64,000 nucleotides of DNA, taken from the NCBI GenBank assembly GCA_010015655.1, contig ML976659.1, forward strand, positions 969,360-1,033,359, read 5' to 3'. Below, piece after piece: positions 46,101 through 58,374 of this stretch (position 1 is its first letter; every line of letters starts with the position of its first letter). Below the pieces are notes generated by a model, which was not told the DNA's origin, did not search any database, and worked only from the letters and a program-made list of their open reading frames with translations. The position numbers and the translations under genes were made by a program. Source of the stretch: Bimuria novae-zelandiae CBS 107.79. Lineage: Eukaryota > Ascomycota > Dothideomycetes > Pleosporales > Didymosphaeriaceae.

Positions 46101-46357
46101 TAATTAACTACTAATCTCTTTATATTACTATACGTTATATATTATTTTATTTAAATCCTCTTCTTTTCGAGCTAGAGCGTAGTCTTTTACCAAGTCTGTG
46201 TTATTTAACTAATTTATAAATTAGCGTATTTCGTGCTCTTTTAGCATCTCTTTTAAAGTAATAGGAGCTAGTTAAATATCCTTAATCTTAGCCTTAAGTT
46301 TAGATTTTAACTTAAGCTCTAGCTTAGGTCTATAGGAATCGTCTTCTAGTGTAGATA
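43191..46357 (-). mobile_element. RIP-degraded Copia-like element, 3' part (interrupted)
   Basis: Very AT-rich with almost no open frames on either strand. Read on the minus strand, about 45640-45350 still shows the order of a Copia reverse transcriptase: NAFLRTKLN, then YLKGYEKKLK, then ISN, stop, LIIFFIINDIVLA, where the family has a YVDD box. Stops are frequent. The sequence continues at 51858 after the younger Copia insertion. No LTR could be paired. Telomere-like GGTTAGGGTTAGG tracts lie at about 44424-44525 and 44681-44745. Confidence 0.6.
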
Positions 46358-46581
46358 TGTCCGATTATATGGCCTCTATCTGTTGTGGATATGAGGCTAG
46401 AGCACTCACTCTTTTGTACTATTCTAAATAGGGCTAGCGCTGCAGCGGCACTTATTTAGAGCCTTACACACATCTGCATTCCAGACACAGACAGAACACG
46501 AACATTATTAATAAATCATTATAACTATTAATTCTTATCATTGCATTATCTTAAAGTAACAGAACACTATTAAATCTAATA
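46358..46581 (+). repeat. Copia 5' LTR
   Basis: Begins TGTCCGATTATATGGCC. It differs from the 3' LTR at about 19 positions by eye, nearly all transitions, and about 15 of these are T or A here against C or G there, including the terminal CTAATA versus CTGACA. So this copy took more RIP-type changes. Confidence 0.9.
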
Positions 46582-47307
46582 ATTAAGAGTCTCACTACCT
46601 TAACTAAACCTTAAGAAAGGATAATGTCGCTGTTAATACTCTGCGACTTAATAATTATCTTAACTAATTACACTAACTACACACTATGGCTGCTGCAGCT
46701 AAAAGCGCGATGCGAACTAATAGATATATAGCCTATTATTAACCTAGATAGAGCCAAACTCCCACGCAAAAGGCCGACACCGCCGTTGCTACCAGAAATA
46801 GCAAGTTACTAACTAGTTATCCGCGTAAACGACGACGATTAACAGAACCCTCTAACACGCCTATTAGAGCTATTAAACTCAGGACTTAAGGCATATAAGG
46901 AGGACATTAAGTTCTATAAGATATAGCTTAAAGACTACAAGATAAAGGACAAGGAATACCGCAAGGAGAGATTAAGTCTTAAGAAAGTAGTTATCTATAT
47001 CTAATCCACTATGTCGCCACACCTGCAACGCAACTGCTACAAGCCTAGAGAGCAAATCTAACAATAGATTACGTCTCTAATACAGACCATAGGCGTTAAT
47101 AAAGAAGACGAGCGGGATAGAACAAGAGTACGATACCTACAGGCCCTTAAGCTAATAAGACAACCCTTAAACTAGGATACCTAGCTAACTAAGTATAATT
47201 AGGCAGCTATAGAAGCAGAGACAAACAATATCACCAAAGTACAATTAATCTATAATACTATAAAGGACTTCCTAACTACGATTATAAAGGCTACTCCTAC
47301 TTAGGGT

Positions 47308-47535
47308 GTGTCCTTTCAAGAAACTAGACGCCGAGACGCAGATATGACAAGGAAGGAGATAATAAAACGCTTCCAAGAACATATAGCAATACTCCACCCA
47401 ATTAAGGGCAAACAGCATAGGGGCGCCTTTACTACTAATAAGCTATCTCTCGCTGCTGGTGGTGCATCCACCCTAGGCACTAACAGGGACGCCTCTCACG
47501 CTGCCGAAGACGCGCCATCTTCCACGAATAACTAA
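47308..47535 (+). pseudogene. Copia gag remnant
   Basis: Longest open stretch of the 5' internal region (75 codons, MSFQETRRRDADMTRK...). The surrounding frame from about 46690 is interrupted by stops. Followed by CFYAYPDHALEWF-like residues at about 47843-47878, a segment resembling the end of Copia gag. It would form the capsid in an intact element. Confidence 0.5.
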
Positions 47536-47999
47536 CGTAGACAGGGGAGACCTCGACAAAAACGATCCTTTAGTTAAAGCACTATATCTAAGCAGTCTTC
47601 GATAGAGAATATAATAATAGTTAAAGGCAAAAAATGTAGCCACGTGACTTATGTCAGAGGTTGTGTGTGTAGAAGGTTCCATCTACGCGCACGGACCACT
47701 TACTTCAAGATAAAGCTCTCGCCCTCTCCTTTCTTCCTCGACAGACTCCTCACTCTTCTTTTCGCAGATAGCAATACAGCTTGTTGTCCTTATTTGCCCG
47801 CCCACAAAAAATGCCTTGCTTATAAATAAAGGTATAGTCTAAAAGACTGCTTCTACGCATATCCAGATCATGCACTAGAGTGGTTTAGGCCACGACCTGG
47901 CTTTATAGATATAGTATAATACAGAATCTAAAATAATTCACATCTACAAGATAAGATAAGGAAGGTGAAAAGACTAAAGTCTTAAACACCTAGAATTAA

Positions 48000-50900
48000 A
48001 TTATCACATACTCCCACTCCAACTCAAATCGCTAAGGCTAATAATAAGTGACTAGACAGACGCAAGATTACTAAAATCCTAGTAAGTTTCTAAGCCGCAT
48101 CCTTCTATAACGAATTAAACACGTACCTATTGCGATGCTTAGCCATACTCGATTCAGGCACAACCTGCCATATCTTTAACAATATTAATTACTTTGTCTC
48201 ATACCGGCCACCGGCGTTAGGAGACTTTATATAGGCAGGGAATACACAAATATAGATCTAAGGATACGGGACTGTCTATCTTAACGTATAGAGTGTAAGC
48301 AGTAATTAAATAATATAGCTAGATAATATTGCCTATTACCCTAATTTACTTTACAACTTTATATCGTTTTAATTACTTTAGAGGCAAGGCCTTTAGTGGG
48401 ACACAAGGGCAGACCTAATAACTCTAAAAAGAAGAGACAATACTATGCTAGCAGAACTTTAAGAGTTGCATGGACAGTGGGTGCTAGAACATAGAATAAG
48501 GCTAATAGGTAGTATTCCTACTAATGCTGCGCACGCCACTCACAAGACTAACACACGCACTAAATAAAGACTATAAAAGGCAAACGCGTAGACCTGGCAC
48601 TAATAATTAGGCTATTTAGGCCCTTAGGCCCTCGAACACCTTGTGTAGTAATCTAAGGGAGTAAGGATTAAAGGCCTCCCTATAGTTAAATGTAACGCCT
48701 GCGGCAAAGCAAAACTAAAATAGCAAATACGCCAGCAAGCTAGGGAGCGAACTAAAGGCCCTGGCAAGCGAGTCGCAATAAACTTTCACGACTATAAAGC
48801 AGACAGCTTAACAAGAGAGAAGAGCTAAATACTAATTACTAACTAATTCTCTAGCTTCGCATAGGACTACTACTTTAAGGATAACCGCCCAGCACGCTTA
48901 ATTATTAAATTACTTAACACTTTTATATAGTTTATAAAAGTACAATACAACATTATAGTAAAAGTAATTAAATCTAATAACGAGATCTTCTCTATTAAGG
49001 TAGATATTAAGAAGTGGTGCTTAGCGCAAGGTATTAAGATTAAGCCTTTAGCACTAGATACTTAAGCATAAAATAGAGGAGCTAAACGCTTAAGGGGTAT
49101 AATTAAGGAGAAAGCGCGCGCGATGCGACTTAACTCTAACCTACCTTAGTAAATATAGCCTAAGATCACCCGAGCCGCAGTCTACCTATATAATTAAACG
49201 CCAAACTACGCTAATTAATAGCGATCTCTATATAAAGTGTTCTTTACAATAGTAGCCTTTTAGAACGGCATTATCACCTAACTAAAGAAGCCTAATTAAG
49301 CTTACTTAAAAGCCTATAGCTGCAAGACCTTTGCCATGACTAATAACACTAAACGTGGCAAGAGCAAGCTCTAGCGACTAGATCCTAAAGCATAGATAGG
49401 TTATTTAGTTGGCTATAAATTAACTAATATCTAGAGAATATAGATTCCCTCTCTAGCAAAGACAATCAGTACTCGCGATGTAATTTTCGACGAGGATACT
49501 ATGTTCTTAGGCAAAACTAAAGACCTAGTAGACAACCTTATGCATAACATATTAGAAGAAATAGCAGCCTAGGTGCAATTAGTAAAGCTACCTTCTTTAC
49601 CTTAACAAGAGCAAGCCACCAAGTCCTCCTTTAAGAATAAGATAATTAGTAAAGCGCTAGAGGAAGAGGTTAAAAGCGCTCCTAAGTATAATTAAGGCAG
49701 GAGAGCTAGGTACGAATATCCAACGCCTCTATTAACACTGCTACTAGTAACACTCCTTGCACAACTAATAGTAGGAGGTAATTAAGCTAGACCACCTTAA
49801 GAGTTATAAACAGGGTAGTTGTAAACAAGCGCATGGGCCGTAGCCTTTATAGCAGGCACTAAAGCTAGCAGCAACGGTAAATACAAAGGTAAGATTCTTA
49901 ATAAGGCGCAGCTTTAATAAATAATTATATTAGGTAAGAAGCCACATCGAAGCGTGCTTCCAGAGCCACCTACATACTAAAACAAGCTCGAAGATCACCC
50001 TCTTTATAATATATAGAAGGAAGCAGAACGTTCCTATCTACAGAGCCACAAGGAAATAAAGTCTTAGAGCGAGGTCGCAGCAGCTCTAGTGAAGGTAGTA
50101 GGCTATTAAATCTTCGACTACATGTGGGTATACACCTATAAGTTCGACAAATACTATTAACTATAAAAGTGTAAGGCAAGGCTAGTAGTGCGGGGCAATT
50201 AATAGTAGCACCTAACCTCGTAAGAAACTTACGCCGTAATACTTACAGGACAATCCTTTTGTATGCTTATAGCAATTATAGCTTAGTTTAACCTAGAGCT
50301 TATCTAACATAACGTTACGAACGCGTTTGTTCACGCAAAGCTAGATAGAGAAATCTACATGAGAATGCCCCGCGAATACTCGCGAGCAGGCACAGTCCTT
50401 AAACTATATAAAGCACTATATGGACTGCGCATATCTCTACTACTCTGGCAAAGAGAGTTTACATTAACGCTCCATAATATTAGCTTTAAAATAGTGCCCC
50501 ACGAGCCATGCTACCTTATTAAGGACAGCATTATTATCTTCTTCTATGTAGATAATCTTATCATCGCCTATTAGAAGAATCACGAGCCTGTAGCAAAAGC
50601 AGCTATTAAAAAGATAAGAACCAAATTTACCCTTACTAGCGGGAAAGACCTGCAATAGTTTCTAGGAATTAAAATTATCAGGGACCGCTTAAACAGAAAG
50701 ATCTGGCTTTTATAAGCATTATACATCGACAAAATATCGCGCCTTATTAATTACCATAAGATTCGCTATAATACCCTAATAGGTTTAATTAAATTACTCC
50801 TAAGAACAGGACTAGCTAGTAAGGGTGAGATTAATTAATACTAGCGTAAAGTTGGATTAATTCTCTATGCTATAGTTATAACTTAACTAGATATCGCCTT

Positions 50901-51600
50901 TATAAGCTCTAGATTATCACGATTCTTATCTAACCTAAGCGAAGAGCATTAAGCGGCTACTAACTAAGTTCTCCTCTATTTTGCTAATACTAAATTACTA
51001 GGTCTTTAGCTTAGGGGTGTAGATACTCTAAAAGTAGCAAGCAACGTATCCTTTACAGATAATACACTTAATTACAAGAGTTTATAAAGATACATTATTA
51101 AGCTATTTAGCGGCCTGATTGCCTGGAAAGCAAGCAAGCAAGATATAGTCACTATATTAATAATAGAGGCCGAACTTCTAGCGCTTTTATAAGTGGCTAA
51201 GGAGGCTATCTTTACTTTACGATTACTCTAGGAGCTCTAGATCGCTATAAGTAATTACTTAATCATAATTAACTGCGATAATTAATAAACTATTTGCCTG
51301 GTTACTGAAGAGATCGCAAAGCTATAGACTAAGCTCTGCTATATAGATATCTATAATTACTAGCTAAGACAAGAAGTCACACTTAGGAAAATTAAGGTAG
51401 ACTATTAACGCTTAGAGGACATGGTTGCAGATAGACTTATAAAGGCCCTGCTAGTAAACAAATAGAGCAAGTTTCTAAATAAGCTAGGACTTAAAGATAT
51501 ATTAGACAAGATTACTAATTAAGAGGTTGCCCTGTAGGATCTATAGCAGAGGATAGAGGCCTTTAAGTTAGAATAATAGATAGATAAATAATGCGAAGGT
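48000..51600 (+). pseudogene. Copia pol remnant (protease, integrase, reverse transcriptase, RNase H)
   Basis: The aspartic protease motif LDSGTTCHIFNN is at about 48146-48181. The integrase zinc motif survives as WH, LGYLGP, ALEHLV and CNACGKAK at about 48594-48710. Reverse transcriptase: NAFVHAKLDREIYMRMPREY from about 50314, YKALYGLR, then FFYVDNLIIAY (YVDD-box equivalent) at about 50539-50574. RNase H: AWKASKQDIVT and EAELLAL at about 51120-51190. Dozens of stops and no continuous frame beyond about 70 codons, so no function is expected. Confidence 0.85.
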
Positions 51601-51633
51601 CCAGCTTGAGTATAAGCCCAAGCTGAGGGGGTG

Positions 51634-51857
51634 TGTCCGATTATATGGCCTCTATCTGTTGTGGATATGAGGCTGGAGCACTCTCTCTTTTGTACTATTC
51701 TAAATAGGGCTAGCGCTGCAGCGGCACTTATTTGGAGCCTCGCACACATTTGTATTCCAGACACAGACAGAACACGAACATCATCAATAAATCATCACAA
51801 CCATTAATTCTCATCATTGCATTATCTCAAAGTGATAGAACACTATCAAATCTGACA
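51634..51857 (+). repeat. Copia 3' LTR
   Basis: Begins TGTCCGATTATATGGCC and ends CTGACA; preceded by the purine-rich AAGCTGAGGGGGTG at 51621-51634, a good polypurine tract. Better preserved than the 5' LTR. Confidence 0.9.
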
Positions 51858-54798
51858 AGATAGTTAATTAATTAATATATTAATATAATCTAGCATTCTT
51901 TTAATATTAAGTACTTCTATTATTTTATAAATATAGCCTTTCTCTATATACTTACTTTACTTATTATAGAGCTTACCTCGCAGGAAGATAATACCTCGAG
52001 TTTATATAACTTATTTAATTATTAGTAACTATACTTAGTCTATATTAGTGAAGTTAAAGCCTACTAAATAATTAATTAAAACGTAAAATTTAAGTTTATC
52101 TACTTTTAGTAGCTTTTATTATCGTAAGATAAATAATTAATAGTTTTACTCCCTTAACTTCTACGTACAGGCATTCTTATTATTGCTTTTTAGTAAGTAT
52201 ATAATTAAGTAGGTATATAGCTAATATAATATACTTATTAGTATAAGTTTTTAGTAGACCTATATAGGCGTATAGTACTACCTTAAATTATAATAAATTT
52301 GCCTACGCGTTTAATAATTTCGCTTTAAGCTTTATAGCTCTATTTTTAATAATAATTTTAAAATCTCTACAAAGTTCTAGTAATTTAACGTATTTAGTTT
52401 TTATATTTAGTAATACAATAATAACTTTGCTCTAGAATTACTACATTATTTTAATTAGTAATTACCTAAAGATCTTAATTAGAGTAATTTCAATCTTATT
52501 TAGTATTTAGTATCTATTATGCCACTCTATATATTAATTAAAAGTATAAAATAAGTATTAATTAATATTATAGTAACGCTCTCTTTTCTCTAGAAGCTCT
52601 ATTAAATATATACTAATATATAAAAATAATTAAGTTACTAGTGCTTAAAGTAGCCTTTAACTAATAATTTTTATTAGCTTTAGCTATATACACGTCTTAT
52701 AGTCCTGTTACTTAAGTACTTAACTATTTATAATATATTAACTTTTAACGTTCTTAGACAGGTGATTAATAACCTCGTTACTAGTATAGTCCTATATAAT
52801 ATATAATTTCCTTATAGTAAGCTAAGTAGCATTTTTAGCTTATATAAAGGCTTCTTACGCGCGTATACTAAGGCTATAAGTAAAAAGCTAGTGTCTAGTT
52901 TCTCTATACCTTAAGTATTTATTAACTAGTAGCTATTAATATAATAAAGCTTATAAATGACGTTTTTCTAGCTTATCTAGTATAAATAGTCTTAGCCTAA
53001 GTTAAAATAAATGCTGATTAATCTTCAGCGTGGCAGGCTAATAACGTTAATAAGAAATTCTAAGACGTATATAATATAAGTAAGCTTTATTTACTCCGTG
53101 CCTCTTGGCGTATTAATAAGTAAAATAATATTTCCCTACTTATATATTAATAGCTCTTAACTTTTAGACTTAATAATTTTACCTCTTCTATTAGCTCGCT
53201 TCTTCTATTTATATTCTTTACTATTAGTAACGTAAGTATTTAATTCTAAGTCTAGGATTTGTTAATTAATTAGACTTAGCTTAACTATTTACTCGCTTAC
53301 GTAGTTAGAGCTTATAGTAAACTATAATATACAACTATCTAGCGTGTTAAGCGTAAGTCTATAATTATCAAAACTATCGCGACGCTGTAAAAGCTACTAA
53401 CGTTATTTAATTTCTACTCTTTACTACACCCCTATTTGCTTTAAGTACTAGATTTATAACTTTTATAATTAATAATTAGCTTACTATAGCCTTATTAAAT
53501 TACTTTTATATTTTAAGCTTAGGCATTTAGCTTTAAGGCTTAACTTTCCCTTAAGATACTAATAGCCCTTAAATTAATAAATAAGACTATATATATACTA
53601 AGGCTTTTTATCTTAATCCTTCTTATTTATTAGTTGTGGCTTATTAAAGCTAATGACTAGCCTCGTTAAGCGCTAGTATATAGTAAACTTAGTTGTAAGA
53701 TTATATAAACTCTATATAGGGTATTTATTAAGCTATACTTAGAATATAGTAGCTTGGTAAGCAGTTACTTACGTATTATTAAGTTCTTTAATAATAAGTA
53801 CAAAATCGCGCTATACATATAGTAAGGTAATATTAAATAGGCTTATAGCCTTATATAGACGTATAATGTATAGCCATTCCTCTAGCTAAGTATTAATATT
53901 ATTTCGGGATTGGCTATATAATTACTAATACTTTATAAAAAGTTATAGCTCCCTATTAGCTATTAATAGGGAGAAGTACTTTATAAGCCTTTTTAGTTAA
54001 GCGTACGCTATATTATTACTTTAAATTAAATATATATAGTAGCGGCCAATTATTCTGCTAACCTTTTAAGTAAAGTTATTTAATACTTTTCTTTTAATTA
54101 TATATTTGGCTAAAAATTAATTATAGCATCTTTCTGCTTACTAGTATTATTAAAACTTTTTAGTTATTATATCTCTTAGTACGACGCTAGTATCCCCTTT
54201 TATTTCTTTATAATAGTACTTTAGTATCACGAACTTTAACGTCTTAAGCTATTTAAGTACTACCTTATTAAAATCTAGGCTAACTATAGACTAGAGGTAA
54301 TTTCGATTCACGCTATTCTTACGTAGAAAGATTTATTTCTTCTAGCCTACTAGCTTTTTAAGTATAACTGTTATTCTTATAACTAGTCTATTTAGCTTAA
54401 TTAAAGGCATCTTTACTTTATTAGCTCTTAAAAGGACTCTTTAGCATAAAACGCGTGCTTAAGGCTTAGTAAGATAGCTTAGTAACGTAGCTTTATTTAT
54501 AGCTTACTAATTACTCCTTAGTAACTTATTAGTATGTGTAGTGGTAATAGTGCTTAAAGTTAATAGCCAGGCTTATAACTATGGAAAGGCAAGCATATTA
54601 AAAAGTAAGCTATATTACTATCTATAAAAAAGAGTGTGGAGTGGACTCTATAGGCAGAAGGAAAGCGGGCGAGAGTCTATTAACTTAGTAGTTCGTGCAC
54701 CTAGGTGGTGCCTTTTACACACACTACCTCTAACGTTAGTTACATGGTTACATATGTCCAGGTGTTAAGGGTACCTCTAGGTACTCTATACTATTATT
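51858..54798 (-). mobile_element. RIP-degraded continuation of the older Copia-like element
   Basis: 2.9 kb of TA-dense sequence directly continuing 43191-46357 across the younger insertion. No frame longer than a few dozen codons was noticed. By position it should hold the integrase, protease and gag part of the minus-strand element, which I could not confirm. Only composition and the nesting geometry support this. Confidence 0.4.
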
Positions 54799-54859
54799 TT
54801 GTACAGCCTGCTAAAAAGTAAAAGCACTATAATAAGTACCTCCTGCACAAGCTCAGATC

Positions 54860-55331
54860 ATTTTTACCGTCGCCAGCGAGTTCGATTTCGTCCAGAAACA
54901 CACAAGCGGCAGAAACGTACGTCGCAGCTCGACGAGTATTTCCACAGTCTCTACGACGACAAGCTGGCCGCCACGGCGTCGGCGGACTTATACAAATTAA
55001 TGCAGGACCATCACCGCTGGTGGGTCGACGTTGGCCAAAAACGCTTCCCAGTTGTATACAAAATGGCGATGGATCACCTCTCGTGCTAGCCACGTCCTGC
55101 GACTGCGAGCGGTGTTTCTCGTCCGCCAGAAGAACAATCACGTGCGATCGCAATTCACTGTCTCCGGACGTTGTCGAAGCTTTACAGCTCCAGAAGAACT
55201 GGCTGAGGAGAGACGCCGTGTCAAGTCACCTCACGGCGTTGTCAAAACACGTCTCCAAGAAGGATGCCAAGCAAAACATCCAGCTGCTGGACGACAGCCA
55301 GTTTCCCAACCTCAGCCTCTTTCCTAATTAG
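54860..55331 (+). pseudogene. hAT transposase, C-terminal dimerisation domain fragment
   Basis: GC-balanced island inside AT-rich DNA. One frame gives SQLDEYFHSLYDDKLAATAS ... WWVDVGQKRFPVVYKMAMDHLS. A single-base shift near 55085-55090 moves to the next frame, which continues ATSCDCERCFSSARRTITCDR and DVVEALQLQKNWL. Together this is the hATC dimerisation region of hAT-family DNA transposases (like Tam3 or Restless types). The N-terminal DDE part is missing. Lack of RIP-type stops contrasts with its surroundings, so the fragment is recent, single-copy or escaped RIP. Confidence 0.85.
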
Positions 55332-55555
55332 GAAATTTGTATACCGTTCGGCCGAACGTTCGCTGTACGTCCCGAACAAGCTCATTTTTATGCCCTTCCG
55401 AACGAACGTACAAGGACCTTGTTCGGTTCGGAGTTCTGTTCGTTGACAACGCTATTTCTTTCTACAATATCTAGCTCAAGGAATGTTCTAACTCTGTTAG
55501 TGTGACGTTGAAAAGAGTAGAGTGTTTTGAGGCAATCGTTGTTTTGATTGAGAAG
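55332..55555. repeat. GTTCG/CGAAC-rich array downstream of the hAT fragment
   Basis: Within about 100 bp (55340-55445) the pentamer GTTCG or its reverse CGAAC recurs some eight times, including a perfect 14-bp palindrome CGTTCGGCCGAACG at 55345-55358. Arrays of short subterminal repeats are a known feature of hAT ends, so this may be the remains of the element's 3' terminus. No inverted-repeat partner is in reach. Confidence 0.45.
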
Positions 55556-56323
55556 CTACTCTATGGAGCTATATACTGTGTGGATCACGTGAGTCACGTG
55601 CACGGGCCGCACGGGTGGCCCAAGCTTCCATACTGAACCGTCACAGTTAGCAAGCCAAAATACCGACTCTCGCTGTAATAGCTGATCAGAAATGCGTCCA
55701 TGTGTTCGCTCGGATAGGAATTCTTTCAGGTTGAAACTAATGATGAAGACCGAATGTTTTAAGGTGGGTGACGTAAATAGGTCATAAATGCAAAGGTCCT
55801 CCCGTAGTTGCCGACCTCTATGCTTATGCTTGGTCTCTTTGACAAAAATATCCACGGCGTCCTTCTTATTACGTAGGCCAGTCTTCTGCGGCATGATGTA
55901 CGTTTCGTTGAGGTCACCGGAGTGACTCTTCTTCCAACTGAGGTACTCGCGAAGCCTTTCGTTGTCTAAGTAACGTTCCTCCACACGTTCGTAGTGTCGA
56001 GACAATTGTTGCCTCGCTTTTCTGAAATGTTCCATGGCCTGTTGTCCTATTTTCTCCGTTTGGGTCCACCATTGTTCAGCCTGCGCATTTTTTCCATCTT
56101 CGTGGTGTTGGAAAACTTGGGATTCCATAGTGTTTTCGTCGAACAATGTACGTCTTATATTCCTGCCTGCCTCCAGCAATAAGCCTTCGGGTACAGATCG
56201 AAGATCAGAAGAGGAGGCTTTGCTGACAAGCGTCAGTGCGTGCAAGGGAGTATATATATTGTTCCACAGAGCTTGAATGCTTTGCTCAGTGCCTATGCCG
56301 TCGCCGCTACCCCACTCACGTAG
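55556..56323 (-). pseudogene. orphan gene fragment, N-terminus missing
   Basis: A long clean minus-strand frame (about 255 codons, stop at the left end) with ordinary base composition, open from an upstream stop near 56324 without an ATG at its head. Visible: helical charged text (QTEKIGQQAMEHFRKARQQL, HYERVEERYLDNERLREYLS) and Lys-rich segments. No domain recognised. Lacking a start and wedged between hAT and pogo remnants, it is most likely the 3' part of a host gene cut by transposon activity, or an exon whose upstream exons I did not find. Confidence 0.45.
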
Positions 56324-56838
56324 GTATTATGCAGTCAGGAGCTGCTGCCTGTTAGTTCCGTTTGCCGACCGGGCTTCGCGCACTGCAGCTAGTCTTGTCT
56401 GGAGGAACTCCATCCCTTATTAACCCTTGCTGTAATAGGCTAGATGCCTTGTTGTACTATTCCTCGGTGAAACCCTCGGTGAAACCCTCGGTGAAACTCT
56501 CAGTGCTCCTTTAGACTAAGTGGGGCCTTAGAAATCTCTCGAATCTTCTTGACAATAACAGCGCACATATAAGTTTGGCCTTACTTATAGATAGTTTGCT
56601 CCTTATCGAATACAATCCTGTTACCAGGCATCGGCAACCTTTGCGCAGCCCCTTACACTTGCACTGCTTTCAGTCGCTGGTGTGTCGCATGATTTGTTCT
56701 GATCCTTGATGACGATAAGCTCGACTCCAAAGACGAACTCTGCTCCGGCGATGCCCTCAGGAATATGAATTCACCTCGAGACGAATTAAAGGCCCCACAC
56801 CCACATGTGCAGCTTCATAGTCTGTCTCACCATTCACC
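56324..56838. other. intergenic with a short tandem repeat
   Basis: About 12-bp units of CCCTCGGTGAAA occur three to four times at 56461-56505. The rest, including the upstream region of the next open frame, has no recognised feature. Confidence 0.5.
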
Positions 56839-57452
56839 ATGACCGAATCAGCTCCAATTTGGATTGCCGCGTTTGCAGCGGCATTTTACAGCCTCCACCT
56901 ACTCACTCATTTGCACGACGCCTCTTGGGCTTTCTTTAATCAAACCTCCCTCCGCTCTTGGAAACATCCTCTTCTTAGTGGGATGTTTCCCTTTTCTGGT
57001 CTTGTTTTCGTCGTAGCTGCCCTAATCCTTGATCATCAGCACGAAGCATGGATCAGTCTTATGACTTCGGCATTAGCGATTGCAGTATTGAATCTTTACC
57101 AAGCGTCCGTATTGGTCAGCAATGATTCGTCACTAAAATTCGGGTGGCTTTGCCATCTCAATAGTGGCGTAGTGCTTCTTGGCTTGTGCTTTGCATGCGC
57201 TTTCCCGTCACAGCGAGAGCTCATCATTCTCGTGCGTCGCCTTCAATCTTTCTAAATACAATGCTAAAGGTCACAGAGCTTCCTACTCCTACACTCGCTC
57301 CTTCTGGTCACGTGGAAGTGGGCAATTTCATACATTCGATGCTATCGTCGCTCCCAACCGCAGGCCGCCCAAAGCCTCACTTCACTCTCTACCCGCAGCG
57401 CCTATGCACCTCGAAGACAATCAACCTTCAGGAACCCAGAGTATTACATTGA
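56839..57452 (+). CDS. possible small multi-pass membrane protein
   Basis: Open frame from ATG 56839 with about four hydrophobic segments (IWIAAFAAAFYSLHLL, LLSGMFPFSGLVFVVAALIL, MTSALAIAVLNLYQASVL, SGVVLLGLCFACAF). Without splicing it ends at 57253-57255 (138 aa). A GTGCGT..AAAG intron (57232-57269) would link to a second exon up to 57452 and give 191 aa. No family recognised. Base composition is normal despite the flanking transposon debris. Could be a lineage-specific gene or a chance frame. Confidence 0.4.
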
Positions 57453-57659
57453 ATTCTAGGGGAAAAACGTATTAGGTACATCAGGCATAGATGGACTTGG
57501 GCTTTCACAGATTATTCCGTCACAAGGCCGCACAGAGATTTCTCGCTCAATGCACATAACAAAAGCTTTAAAAAAAACTTGATCGATGCATCAGTCTAAC
57601 TTTGTGAATGCATTGACATATTTATGTCTGTATGTTCACTCCTCAAAATACTGTTCCTC

Positions 57660-58374
57660 CTCAGGCTCATAGAGGCGCTTGCCTGGCAGACTGTTGCTTC
57701 GTGTGCGCATCCGCTCCACGAGTCAGGGGCTTATCTCGGTGGCTAAAAGGGACTTCTTTGGCCTATTCTGGAACGCCTGGGAGGCCTCATTCACTCCTAA
57801 TCTTATTCTCCGGGCCTTTGAGGCTACTGGCCTTTCACCCCTCAATCCAGACACCATCCTCAAAAGGTACAGAGCCCCTGACTCTCCTAGCTCTCAGAGC
57901 TCAGGGTTAGTACTCAGCGACACCGACTGGCGGCAACTCAGCCATATATTAGAAAAAGCACTCAGAGGGGATAGTCGGCACGCCCACAAGCTGAGTAATA
58001 CTATCCAGTCACTATCAGTACAGAATTAGCTACTACGGCACGAAAATGAGGGCCTAAGGAGGGCCTTTACTATCAAGAAGAAGCGCGAGAAGCCTGGCAA
58101 GCCTATAGGCCTTACCCAGCCAGATGAGTACCATGGGGGTGCTATATTCTATTCACCCAGAAAAGTACAACGTGCACGGGACGCTCTACATGAAAAGGAG
58201 GCTGCTGAGGCTGAGGAGCAACGCCAAAAGCAACTCAGGGCCACTGCCAGGGCTGCTAATAAGGCCGTTAAGGAACGATTAGCCAGTGAAAGACGCGCTG
58301 CCCAGGCTGAGGCTGCTGCTGTAAGGGCTGCTGAGAGGGCCCGGAAAGCTCAAAAGCCTGAACAAAAAATCTAA
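57660..58374 (+). pseudogene. pogo/Fot1-like transposase, C-terminal fragment
   Basis: A frame reads VAKRDFFGLFWNAWEASFTPN, ILRAFEATGLSPLNPDTILKR and, after a TAG at about 58027-58029, LLRHENEGLRRAFTIKKKREK and a charged Ala/Glu-rich coiled coil (ERRAAQAEAAAVRAAERARK). This is the C-terminal part of the DDE_1 pogo/Fot1 transposases common in fungi. The stop fits CAG to TAG. The N-terminal DNA-binding and catalytic parts are absent. Confidence 0.8.

Larger units (their letters stand above)
46358..51857 (+). mobile_element. LTR retrotransposon, Ty1/Copia type, RIP-mutated
   Basis: 5.5 kb bounded by two 224-bp LTRs (TG..CA in the 3' copy) and a 5-bp target duplication AGATA at 46353-46357 and 51858-51862. 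The internal region (46582-51633) reads gag, protease, integrase, reverse transcriptase, RNase H in the Copia order, broken by many TAA/TAG codons at former Gln and Trp positions. It lies inside an older, far more degraded element on the opposite strand. Codons around active sites remain readable, so the element is younger than its host sequence. Confidence 0.9.

Noticed and set aside
43191..54798. CRISPR-like or tandem arrays in the AT-rich block
   Set aside because: Repeated TA-rich words are irregular and explained by RIP composition; no regular spacers, and the DNA is eukaryotic.
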